This document shows positions 1 to 4,585 of a stretch of DNA of 5,278 bases, one piece after another. The notes under the pieces were generated by a model. The model was given only the letters and a program-made list of their open reading frames with translations. It ran no database searches and was not told the origin of the DNA. How positions within the stretch are numbered: the stretch's first letter is position 1; every line of letters starts with the position of its first letter. Position numbers and translations under genes: made by a program. Source of the DNA: Rhizobium sp. Q54 (GTDB lineage Bacteria; Pseudomonadota; Alphaproteobacteria; Rhizobiales; Beijerinckiaceae). The stretch lies in NCBI GenBank assembly GCA_945903655.1, contig CAMDOY010000279.1, positions 1 to 5,278 of the forward strand, written 5' to 3'.

Positions 1-543
1 GACAATCCATCCCGCAAGCTGAAATACTCCTGGGAAGTGGCGGAGGCGGATTTCGGTCGCGGGCCGGAGTTTGTGGGCATCAACACCGCCCATCCCAACG
101 CCATCGTGGCGGAGGCCATCGCCAGCGGATTCTTTCCCGAATTCGCCCCATGGCCGCGCCTGCGGCGGGAGGTGAAATATGGCCGCAACAGCCGCGTGGA
201 TATTCTGCTGGAGCGCGATGACGGGCCGCCCTGCTATGTGGAGGTCAAGAATGTCCACATGATGCGCCGCCCGGGCCTTGCCGAATTCCCCGACAGCGTG
301 ACCGCACGCGGGGCCAAGCATCTGGCTGAAATGGCGGATATGGTGGCGGAGGGCGCGCGGGCCGTGATGGTCTATCTGATCCAGATGGACGCGGATGAAT
401 TTGCGCTGGCGGGCGATATAGACCCCGCCTATGCGGCGGCTTTCACGAGCGCCCATGGGGCGGGCGTCGAGGCCATCGCGGTCGTGTGCAAGGTGGATCC
501 GCAGGGGATCGAGGTGGCGCGACGGGCGCCGATCAGGCTGTAA
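1..543 (+). CDS. sfsA: SfsA family protein (sugar fermentation stimulation protein), 5' truncated by window edge
   Basis: The reading frame is open from base 1 and ends at TAA 541-543, giving 180 visible residues. Family members have about 230-245, so roughly the first 55, covering most of the N-terminal OB-like domain, lie outside the window. The visible part carries SfsA hallmarks in order: FVGINT..PN (24-33), a basic REVKYG segment (56-61), VDILLE (66-71), YVEVKNV (79-85), FPDSVTARGAKHL, and a late IDPAYA..F segment. D67 together with E81-x-K83 matches the PD-(D/E)xK nuclease-like core known for this family. The E. coli protein was described as a regulator of maltose genes with DNA-binding ability; its biochemical role is not settled. 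A GTG at 37 is not the real start, because family similarity continues upstream of it. The gene meets the glycosyltransferase tail to tail with an 11-bp overlap. Family assignment is very secure; function is not. Confidence 0.95.
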   Translation, partial: DNPSRKLKYSWEVAEADFGRGPEFVGINTAHPNAIVAEAIASGFFPEFAPWPRLRREVKYGRNSRVDILLERDDGPPCYVEVKNVHMMRRPGLAEFPDSVTARGAKHLAEMADMVAEGARAVMVYLIQMDADEFALAGDIDPAYAAAFTSAHGAGVEAIAVVCKVDPQGIEVARRAPIRL

Positions 544-1552
544 GGGAAGCCACCGCCCCGGCCATCCGCGCCGCCACCACATCGAAAGACCAACGCTCCA
601 AAACGCTGGCCCGGCCCTGCGCGCCCAGACGCTGCGCCTGAGCGGGATCGCCGAGCAGATCCCGGAGCGCGGCGGTCATCTCCTCAACGCTTTCGCGGGG
701 GATAAGCAGGCCTGTTTCCCCAGGGGACAGGATGTCCAGCGGCCCATCCGTTCGGGTCGCCACCACGGGAACGCCATGCGCCATGGCCTCGATCACCACG
801 ATGCCGAAGGGCTCGACCCGCGAGGACAGAACGAAGAGATCGGCCTGCGCAAAAAAGGCGGCGCGGTCGCCAATCCAGCCGGGAAAGCTGACGCTGTCGG
901 CGACGCCTTCGGAGGCGGCGAGCGCCTCCAGGGCGCCCCGCTCCGGCCCTTCGCCGCCAATGGTGAGCCGAGCCTCGACACCGCTGCGCCGGAGCCGGGC
1001 GAAGGCGCGAATGAGCAGGCCGAAATCCTTGTTTTCGTGCAGACGTCCCAGGCTGACGATCCGTAGGGGCGATTGGCCAGCAGGGCGCGTGACCTCCACC
1101 GGCGCGCGCACCAGGTTCGGGACCACGACGCAAGGCAGGTTCGGATAGTCCCGCCGCAGCGCCTCAGCCACCCCATGGGAGACGGCGATCAGACCGTCCA
1201 TATGCGACAGCAAGGTCTTGTAGCGAAAATTATGCACGACGCCGATGCGCCGAACGCCCGCGAGCGGGCGCGCCATGATCTGCATGGCGCGGTTGCCATG
1301 GAGCAACGCGCAGACATGCCCCGACGCCACGCGCCGCAAGCGCCAGGCGATGAAGGGGTCAAAGCGTCCAAAAGTGGAGAACGGCGCGCGTTCATTGGCG
1401 GGACAGTGATCCATGAACCAGCTGGCGGATCGCCCCGCGCTCGTCACCTTCACGCCCCTCGAGCGAAGGCCCTCGTGCCAGTCCAGCGCCGCCTGCTCCA
1501 GACCGCCGCGCCCCCTGGCCATCATCACATTCAGCACGGGGCCGGTCAGCAA
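533..1552 (-). CDS. GT4-family (GT-B fold) glycosyltransferase
   Basis: A retaining, nucleotide-sugar-dependent cytoplasmic glycosyltransferase of 339 residues, probably acting in surface polysaccharide or LPS assembly; donor and acceptor cannot be read from sequence. With TTG 1552 as residue 1, motifs are: acceptor-side glycine loop GRGGLEQ (14-20), HGNRA (85-89), VVHNFRYK (105-112), IAVSHGVAEAL (122-132), VVPN (143-146), the GT4 linker SLGRLHENKDF (167-177, with R170 and K175 expected to bind phosphates), IGGEGPER, FPGW, and the donor-site E-x7-E motif EPFGIVVIE (E247, E255). There is no signal peptide or membrane helix. The start is uncertain. The frame stays open to TTG 1624, but the extra 24 residues are unlike the family, whereas TTG 1552 has GAGGG 8 nt upstream and lies just before the first beta strand (VLNVMMARG). 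ATG codons at 1525 and 1522 are later alternatives. It diverges from the GT2 gene. Confidence 0.9.
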   Translation of the reverse strand: MLTGPVLNVMMARGRGGLEQAALDWHEGLRSRGVKVTSAGRSASWFMDHCPANERAPFSTFGRFDPFIAWRLRRVASGHVCALLHGNRAMQIMARPLAGVRRIGVVHNFRYKTLLSHMDGLIAVSHGVAEALRRDYPNLPCVVVPNLVRAPVEVTRPAGQSPLRIVSLGRLHENKDFGLLIRAFARLRRSGVEARLTIGGEGPERGALEALAASEGVADSVSFPGWIGDRAAFFAQADLFVLSSRVEPFGIVVIEAMAHGVPVVATRTDGPLDILSPGETGLLIPRESVEEMTAALRDLLGDPAQAQRLGAQGRASVLERWSFDVVAARMAGAVASLTA

Positions 1553-1560
1553 GTTGAAAT

Positions 1561-1565
1561 CCCTC
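1561..1565 (-). promoter_or_regulatory. Ribosome binding site deciding the GT4 start
   Basis: On the minus strand the sequence reads GAGGG, then eight bases, then TTG (1552-1550). No comparable purine-rich site precedes TTG 1624 or ATG 1609 in the same frame. This site, plus the position of the first conserved beta strand, is why the TTG start was chosen. Inference from spacing and complementarity only. Confidence 0.5.
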
Positions 1566-1606
1566 GCAAAAAATCTGCCAGCCGCAGACCCGGGCAAGCG
1601 ACCTCC

Positions 1607-1626
1607 CATTGGCGCGGTAGCCAATG
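1607..1626. promoter_or_regulatory. Perfect 7+7 bp inverted repeat in the divergent intergenic region, candidate operator
   Basis: CATTGGC (1607-1613) and GCCAATG (1620-1626) are exact reverse complements separated by six bases. The dyad lies between the two divergently transcribed glycosyltransferase genes. It sits just downstream of the predicted transcription start of the minus-strand promoter at 1637-1665, a position where a repressor could block elongation or promoter escape. It could equally form a small hairpin in the GT4 leader. The dyad is directly visible; operator function is inferred. Confidence 0.4.
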
Positions 1627-1672
1627 CAAGGGCTTGATGCTAATGGCTTTGGGCAAGATCCTCAAGGCTTGC
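1626..1672 (+). repeat. Imperfect inverted repeat enclosing the GT2 leader and its Shine-Dalgarno
   Basis: GCAAGGGCTTGA (1626-1637) and TCAAGGCTTGC (1662-1672) are near-perfect reverse complements; only the central GG versus G differs, and about 24 bases lie between them. Each arm is also a small palindrome by itself (CAAG-n-CTTG). The downstream arm contains AAGG (1664-1667), the likely ribosome binding site for the GT2 ATG at 1675. If transcription starts upstream of 1626, pairing of the arms would hide that site. The repeat is visible; translational control is inference. Confidence 0.35.
1637..1665 (-). promoter_or_regulatory. Candidate sigma-70 promoter for the GT4 gene
   Basis: Read on the minus strand, TTGAGG (1665-1660) and TAGCAT (1642-1637) are separated by exactly 17 bases. 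Each hexamer matches four of six consensus positions (TTGACA, TATAAT). Transcription would begin near 1630, giving a leader of about 78 nt before TTG 1552 that includes the dyad at 1607-1626. No equally good plus-strand pair was found for the GT2 gene. Weak matches of this kind also occur by chance. Confidence 0.33.
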
Positions 1673-1674
1673 AC

Positions 1675-2445
1675 ATGCTGCCCATCTCCATTTTCGTGAT
1701 CGCCAAGAACGAAGCGCAGCGCCTTCCCGCGACCCTTGACGCGGTGAAGGGGCTGGGGCGGGAGCTGGTCGTCGTCGATTCCGGCTCCACGGACGGCACC
1801 CAGCAGATCGCGCTGGGCTTTGGCGCCCGCGTGGTGGAAACCCACTGGCGCGGCTATGGCCCGCAAAAGCGTTTCGCCGAAGACCAGTGCAACCACAACT
1901 GGGTGCTGAACATCGATGCGGACGAAGTGCTCACGCCCGCGCTGATCAGTGAAATACGCGACCTCTTCGCCCAGGGCGAACCTGCGCTCGATGGCTACGC
2001 CTTTCCCATCGTGGAAGTCTTCCCCGGCGAAACGAGCCCCGGCGCCTATGCCTATGCGCTTGTGCCGGTGCGGCTCTATCGGCTGGACAGGGGCCGCTAT
2101 GCGGACGAACTGGTGCATGACCGCGTCGCCATGCAGCCGGGCGCGCGCGTAGCCACGCTGAAGGGTCAGGCGCTGCACTATTGCATCCAGAGCCTGTCCA
2201 GCAGCGTGGAGAAGCTGAATCGTTATTCGGACCAGCAAGTGCATGACATGAGCGTGAAAGGGCGGAGAACGCCCCTCTGGCGCATCTGGACCGAATTTCC
2301 GATGGCGTTCCTGAAGGCCTATCTCCTGCGGCGCCACATCCTGCGCGGGCGCTTCGGATTTGTGGCCTCCATCAATTACGCCTTTTATCGCTTCATGCGC
2401 ATCGCCAAGGCCATGGAGGCGCGCGACCGGAACGGCGGATCCTGA
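1675..2445 (+). CDS. GT2-family glycosyltransferase, WaaE/KdtX/LgtF-like (LPS core type)
   Basis: An inverting GT-A glycosyltransferase of 256 residues. It resembles the beta-1,4-glucosyltransferase group that adds a hexose to the LPS inner core on the cytoplasmic face of the inner membrane. Motifs: N-terminal ISIFVIAKNEAQRL (4-17) for nucleotide binding, VVVDSGSTDGT (32-42) with the first catalytic-fold aspartates, WRGYGPQK (58-65), typical of WaaE-like proteins, and LNIDADE (78-84), the metal-binding DxD equivalent. The family's C-terminal part follows, with a late LVHDRV segment and a basic, amphipathic stretch (FGFVASINYAFYRFMRIAKAME) suited to membrane association. ATG 1675 was chosen because AAGG lies 7 nt upstream and the first beta strand begins at residue 4; an in-frame ATG at 1624 would add 17 unconserved residues and lies inside the dyad. 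The gene diverges from the GT4 gene and converges on the FkbM gene. The exact sugar is unknown. Confidence 0.9.
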   Translation: MLPISIFVIAKNEAQRLPATLDAVKGLGRELVVVDSGSTDGTQQIALGFGARVVETHWRGYGPQKRFAEDQCNHNWVLNIDADEVLTPALISEIRDLFAQGEPALDGYAFPIVEVFPGETSPGAYAYALVPVRLYRLDRGRYADELVHDRVAMQPGARVATLKGQALHYCIQSLSSSVEKLNRYSDQQVHDMSVKGRRTPLWRIWTEFPMAFLKAYLLRRHILRGRFGFVASINYAFYRFMRIAKAMEARDRNGGS

Positions 2446-2459
2446 TCAGGAACGCCGCC
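2434..2459. terminator. Candidate bidirectional hairpin at the convergent GT2/FkbM junction
   Basis: TCCTGATCAGGA (2440-2451) is a perfect 12-bp palindrome whose centre TGATCA is made of the two opposing stop codons. It is flanked by GGCGG (2434-2438) and CCGCC (2455-2459), so RNA from either strand could fold into a stem with a small internal bulge and a six-base loop. There is no U-tract on either side, so it does not qualify as a classical intrinsic terminator. The hairpin overlaps the last codons of both genes. Confidence 0.3.
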
Positions 2460-3291
2460 AGATCTCGTTGGAGACAGTGGAAGCGGTCAGTCTGTAGTCC
2501 AGCTTCTCCAGGGCGCCGACCACGTCGCCCGTCCAGCGGTGGCCCAGCCGGTTGAGCACGATGACTCCCGGCAGCAAGCTTGTTTCGGCGTCGTTGAGGA
2601 AGGGCAGAAGAACGATATCCTCGACGCCCTCCACATCAAGCTTGAGAATATCGATCTGTCGCAGCGCCTCGTTCTCCACCAGTTGCAGGAGCGGGATGGC
2701 GGGCACGTCGAAACCCTGATCCGTCCCGTCGCTGTTGAAGCCGATGCGCACGCCCGTGCCGCCGAGATTTCTGCGGTCGATGAACAGGCGCATATTGCCC
2801 GCCACATCCGAAAGGGCGGCGTTCACGGCCTTGATGGAGCCATGCCCATTGGCGGCGATGTTGAAACACAGCCGCGCAAAGCTCTGTGGCTCCGGTTCGA
2901 CCGCGATGATGCGCGCGCCGGCGCCTGCAAGCCCCGCCGCCCAGAGGGAATAGCCGCCCATGCTGGCGCCGATGTCGAGCATGACCAGACCATCGCAAAG
3001 CAGAGGCGCGAGGGCCGCGCGCTCGACGGGGTCGAAATATTGCGGCGTGAAGAGGATCCTCTTTTCGCAGGTGTTGTTCGAGGGATGCAGGCGCATCTTG
3101 GCGCCCATCACCTCTATGTCGACAGGATTTGCGCCCAGCAGGCGCAGGCCCAGGCCACGCAGGAGAAAGGCCTTGCGCTTGCCGAACCAACTGGCGTCGC
3201 ACCGTCGGGTGGCGGCGATGATGCCGCGCATCAGGACAGAGGGCGTGAAATGGCCATAGCCCCTGGAATCGCTTGTCGTTTCAATTTGCAT
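2446..3291 (-). CDS. FkbM family SAM-dependent methyltransferase
   Basis: A class I SAM-dependent methyltransferase of 281 residues. FkbM-type enzymes O-methylate hydroxyls on sugars, polyketides and other metabolites; next to two glycosyltransferases, methylation of a surface glycan is the likeliest role. With ATG 3291 as residue 1, conserved blocks are: NTCEKRILFTPQYFDPVE (73-90, with the family's E/FDP region), SAM-binding motif I MLDIGASMGGYS (104-115), the acidic end of strand 2 AVEPEP (130-135), and the FkbM signature ILKLDVEGVED (215-225). The C-terminus ends in IWRRS. No signal peptide or membrane helix is seen. An in-frame ATG at 3354 would add 21 residues but has no nearby ribosome binding site; ATG 3291 has GGGA 7 nt upstream and was preferred. 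The stop codon abuts that of the GT2 gene with no base between. Family assignment is strong; the substrate is unknown. Confidence 0.9.
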   Translation of the reverse strand: MQIETTSDSRGYGHFTPSVLMRGIIAATRRCDASWFGKRKAFLLRGLGLRLLGANPVDIEVMGAKMRLHPSNNTCEKRILFTPQYFDPVERAALAPLLCDGLVMLDIGASMGGYSLWAAGLAGAGARIIAVEPEPQSFARLCFNIAANGHGSIKAVNAALSDVAGNMRLFIDRRNLGGTGVRIGFNSDGTDQGFDVPAIPLLQLVENEALRQIDILKLDVEGVEDIVLLPFLNDAETSLLPGVIVLNRLGHRWTGDVVGALEKLDYRLTASTVSNEIWRRS

Positions 3292-3430
3292 TCTGGATCC
3301 CGAGGGGGCCGCAGCCAACCTTTCCAACGGACAGGCCGACCGTGCTGGCGTCATAGCATGGCTGATGCGTCCACCGCCACCACAGCTTGAACTCTTGCGC
3401 GACGCCCTCCCCGGGGCTTACATCGACGAC

Positions 3431-3847
3431 ATGAACAAGGCGCTCTTTTCAGGATCATGGACGCGGCGCAGCCTTCTGACCCTGGGCGTCATCCTGCTCG
3501 CCTATGCGATCCTGCTGCGCGGGCTTGCGACGCCACTGCCCGCCCTGCCAGGCTCGCTGGAGGCGGCGCTCGCCAATCCGCACTATCTTTGCCTCACCGA
3601 CGCCCATGGGAAAGGCATCCCCTCCCATGGGCCGCAGGCCTGCGGCGAATGCTGCCTGGGCCTGACGCGCGCGACCACGCCTCCGCCCGCTCTCGCGCCG
3701 ATCCTGACCCCCTGGCCGCGCCTTGTCTGGCGCCCAGCCGCACCTTCCCTGACCGCCCTGCGCGACGGGCCTCCCGAAGAAGCCTGGACCAAGGCCCATA
3801 GCCAGCGCGGGCCCCCTGAAAGCCGCTCTCCGACGTCTTTCACCTGA
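3431..3847 (+). CDS. Small membrane-anchored Cys/His-rich protein resembling DUF2946, putative copper-related
   Basis: A 138-residue protein starting at ATG 3431. Residues 14-33 form one hydrophobic segment after a basic N-terminus (TRRS), so it is a membrane anchor or uncleaved signal. The following exported part has LCL (C54), H59, H66 and C71-x2-C74-C75. A lone cysteine, then a histidine, then a C-x2-C pair recalls DUF2946 proteins, small envelope proteins of unknown activity often found near copper genes. The Pro-rich tail ends in RGPP..., also seen in such proteins. Directly downstream on the same strand is a YcnI-like copper-family gene 59 bp away, so co-transcription is likely. The start is uncertain: ATG 3365 is in frame and would add 22 residues, but neither start has a clear ribosome binding site, and 3431 leaves a normal n-region before the hydrophobic segment. 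Family assignment is moderate; copper function is inferred. Confidence 0.7.
   Translation: MNKALFSGSWTRRSLLTLGVILLAYAILLRGLATPLPALPGSLEAALANPHYLCLTDAHGKGIPSHGPQACGECCLGLTRATTPPPALAPILTPWPRLVWRPAAPSLTALRDGPPEEAWTKAHSQRGPPESRSPTSFT
3602..3646 (+). repeat. Cluster of two overlapping inverted repeats inside the DUF2946-like gene
   Basis: GCCCATGGGA (3602-3611) and TCCCATGGGC (3623-3632) are perfect 10-bp inverted arms with 11 bases between them, four of which could pair further. Partly overlapping is a perfect 16-bp palindrome, GCCGCAGGCCTGCGGC (3631-3646). The cluster covers the codons from residue D57 to C71/G72, the stretch containing the putative metal ligands H59, H66 and C71. The repeats are directly visible; any role in RNA folding is inferred. 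Confidence 0.5.
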
Positions 3848-3850
3848 AAA

Positions 3851-3891
3851 GACGGGCTCGCCCGTCAGCCTCATCGCGCGCCTGCGGGCGC
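3851..3891 (+). promoter_or_regulatory. Two tandem GC-rich hairpins between the DUF2946-like and DUF1775 genes
   Basis: Hairpin one is GACGGGC (3851-3857) with GCCCGTC (3860-3866), a perfect repeat that would form a six-pair stem with a CTCG loop, four bases after the upstream stop codon. Hairpin two is GCGCC (3878-3882) with GGCGC (3887-3891) around TGCG. It ends just before the GGAG ribosome binding site (3896-3899) of the DUF1775 gene. No U-tract follows either stem, so an RNA-processing or stability element that adjusts relative expression of the two genes is more plausible than termination. Inference. Confidence 0.4.
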
Positions 3892-3906
3892 CATCGGAGA
3901 TGAATC

Positions 3907-4446
3907 ATGACTTTTTTTAGGAAAACCGGCCCTCTGGCCGTAATGCTTATGCTCGCCAGCGCCTGCGCAAACGCCCATGTCTCTCTCGAAACTGCTCAGG
4001 CGCCGGTGGGCGCCAGCTACAAGGGGGTGCTGCGGGCGCCTCATGGCTGCGGATCCTCGCCCACCATAAGGGTGCGGGTGCGCATTCCCGAGGGTTTCGT
4101 GGGGGTGAAACCCATGCCCAAGGCTGGCTGGACCCTCGAAACCACCCGGGCGCCCTATGGCAAGGCCTATGCGACGCCCCACGCCAATCTGACGGAAGGC
4201 GTGCGGGAAATATCCTGGAGCGGCGGGCGCCTGCCGAGCGAATGGTATGACGAGTTCGTCTTCACCGGAACCATCGCCGCCGACATCGCGCCCGGGTCCA
4301 CGCTCTATTTTCCGGTGGTGCAGGACTGCGAAACCGGAACTGACCGCTGGATCGAAATTCCCGCCGATGGGGCCAGCGCCCATGACCTGAAAGCCCCGGC
4401 GCCGGGCCTCCTGCTGCTGCCCGCCGCGCAAAAACGGGCGCATTAG
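3907..4446 (+). CDS. YcnI-like DUF1775 domain protein, predicted periplasmic copper-binding
   Basis: A 179-residue exported protein. Residues 1-23 form a Sec signal peptide: basic FRK, hydrophobic core PLAVMLMLAS, then A21-N22-A23 before H24. Cleavage would leave histidine as the mature N-terminus, which in characterised Bacillus YcnI takes part in a monohistidine-brace Cu(II) site. The rest fits the proteobacterial DUF1775 form: APHGCGSSPT (44-53), RIPEGFVGVKPMPKAGW (59-75), EISWSGGRLP (101-110), DEFVF, LYFPVVQDCETG (133-144) and RWIEIP (147-152). C48 and C141 could form a disulfide. W148 and W104 are candidates for the Trp near copper, unresolved here. Unlike BsYcnI, no C-terminal membrane helix is visible, so the product should be soluble in the periplasm. 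GGAG lies 7 nt upstream of ATG 3907. The gene follows the DUF2946-like gene; no CopC, CopD or copper regulator is present in the window. Family is secure; copper binding is inferred. Confidence 0.92.
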   Translation: MTFFRKTGPLAVMLMLASACANAHVSLETAQAPVGASYKGVLRAPHGCGSSPTIRVRVRIPEGFVGVKPMPKAGWTLETTRAPYGKAYATPHANLTEGVREISWSGGRLPSEWYDEFVFTGTIAADIAPGSTLYFPVVQDCETGTDRWIEIPADGASAHDLKAPAPGLLLLPAAQKRAH

Positions 4447-4462
4447 CCCCAAAAAGGGGGGT

Positions 4463-4489
4463 GGGCGGCCTGTTTCGGGCCATCCGCCC
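4463..4489 (+). terminator. Candidate terminator hairpin after the DUF1775 gene
   Basis: GGGCGG (4463-4468) pairs exactly with CCGCCC (4484-4489). Alternative inner pairing of GGCC with GGCC around a TGTTTCG loop can strengthen the fold. The stem starts 16 bases after the DUF1775 stop and lies upstream of the map leader, where one would expect the copper-type pair to end. There is no U-run after it, so termination would be weak or Rho-assisted. A shorter CCCC-AAAAA-GGGG stem (4447-4459) sits just before it. Confidence 0.35.
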
Positions 4490-4519
4490 CTCGATTCACA
4501 CCCAACACAGGGCCATATC

Positions 4520-4548
4520 TTTTCATGACCGCTGCTTTATCCTACACA
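4520..4548 (+). promoter_or_regulatory. Weak candidate promoter upstream of map
   Basis: TTTTCA (4520-4525) and TACACA (4543-4548) are 17 bases apart and lie about 40 bp upstream of the map start, in the most AT-rich part of the gap 4447-4585. Matches to the sigma-70 consensus are only four and three of six. A promoter is expected here because map is a housekeeping gene behind an accessory-looking unit, but the sequence support is thin. Confidence 0.2.
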
Positions 4549-4585
4549 TCAGGCTGACCCGCCCATGATCCATCCCGGAGATGAG

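Noticed and set aside
1546..2337. Minus-strand open frame opposite the GT2 gene (263 codons)
   Set aside because: It overlaps both the GT2 gene and the GT4 start and encodes no recognisable domain.
2539..3390. Plus-strand open frame opposite the FkbM gene (283 codons)
   Set aside because: The opposite strand has FkbM motifs in the right order; this frame has none and extends into the divergent gap only because stops are rare.
3387..3430. TTGAAC (3387-3392) as a -35 box for the DUF2946-like gene
   Set aside because: At 16-18 bases downstream there is only a C/G run with no -10-like hexamer.
3292..3430. Divergent gap between the FkbM and DUF2946-like genes as a site for a small gene or RNA
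   Set aside because: No start with a ribosome binding site, no convincing promoter pair and no strong fold was found; the only open stretches are 5' extensions of the two neighbouring genes.
3954..3968. Possible lipoprotein signal ending at C20 of the DUF1775 protein
   Set aside because: The residues before C20 are A17-S18-A19, so the usual Leu at -3 is missing, and a clean signal peptidase I site (ANA before H24) follows at once. A mature N-terminal His fits the family.
3871..4452. Minus-strand open frame opposite the DUF1775 gene
   Set aside because: It is the shadow of a well-supported gene with signal peptide and conserved motifs; its Gly/His/Arg-rich product resembles nothing known to me.
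4447..4459. CCCC-AAAAA-GGGG hairpin as the DUF1775 terminator
   Set aside because: It has only four pairs and is followed by G-rich sequence instead of a U-tract; the larger stem at 4463-4489 is the better candidate.
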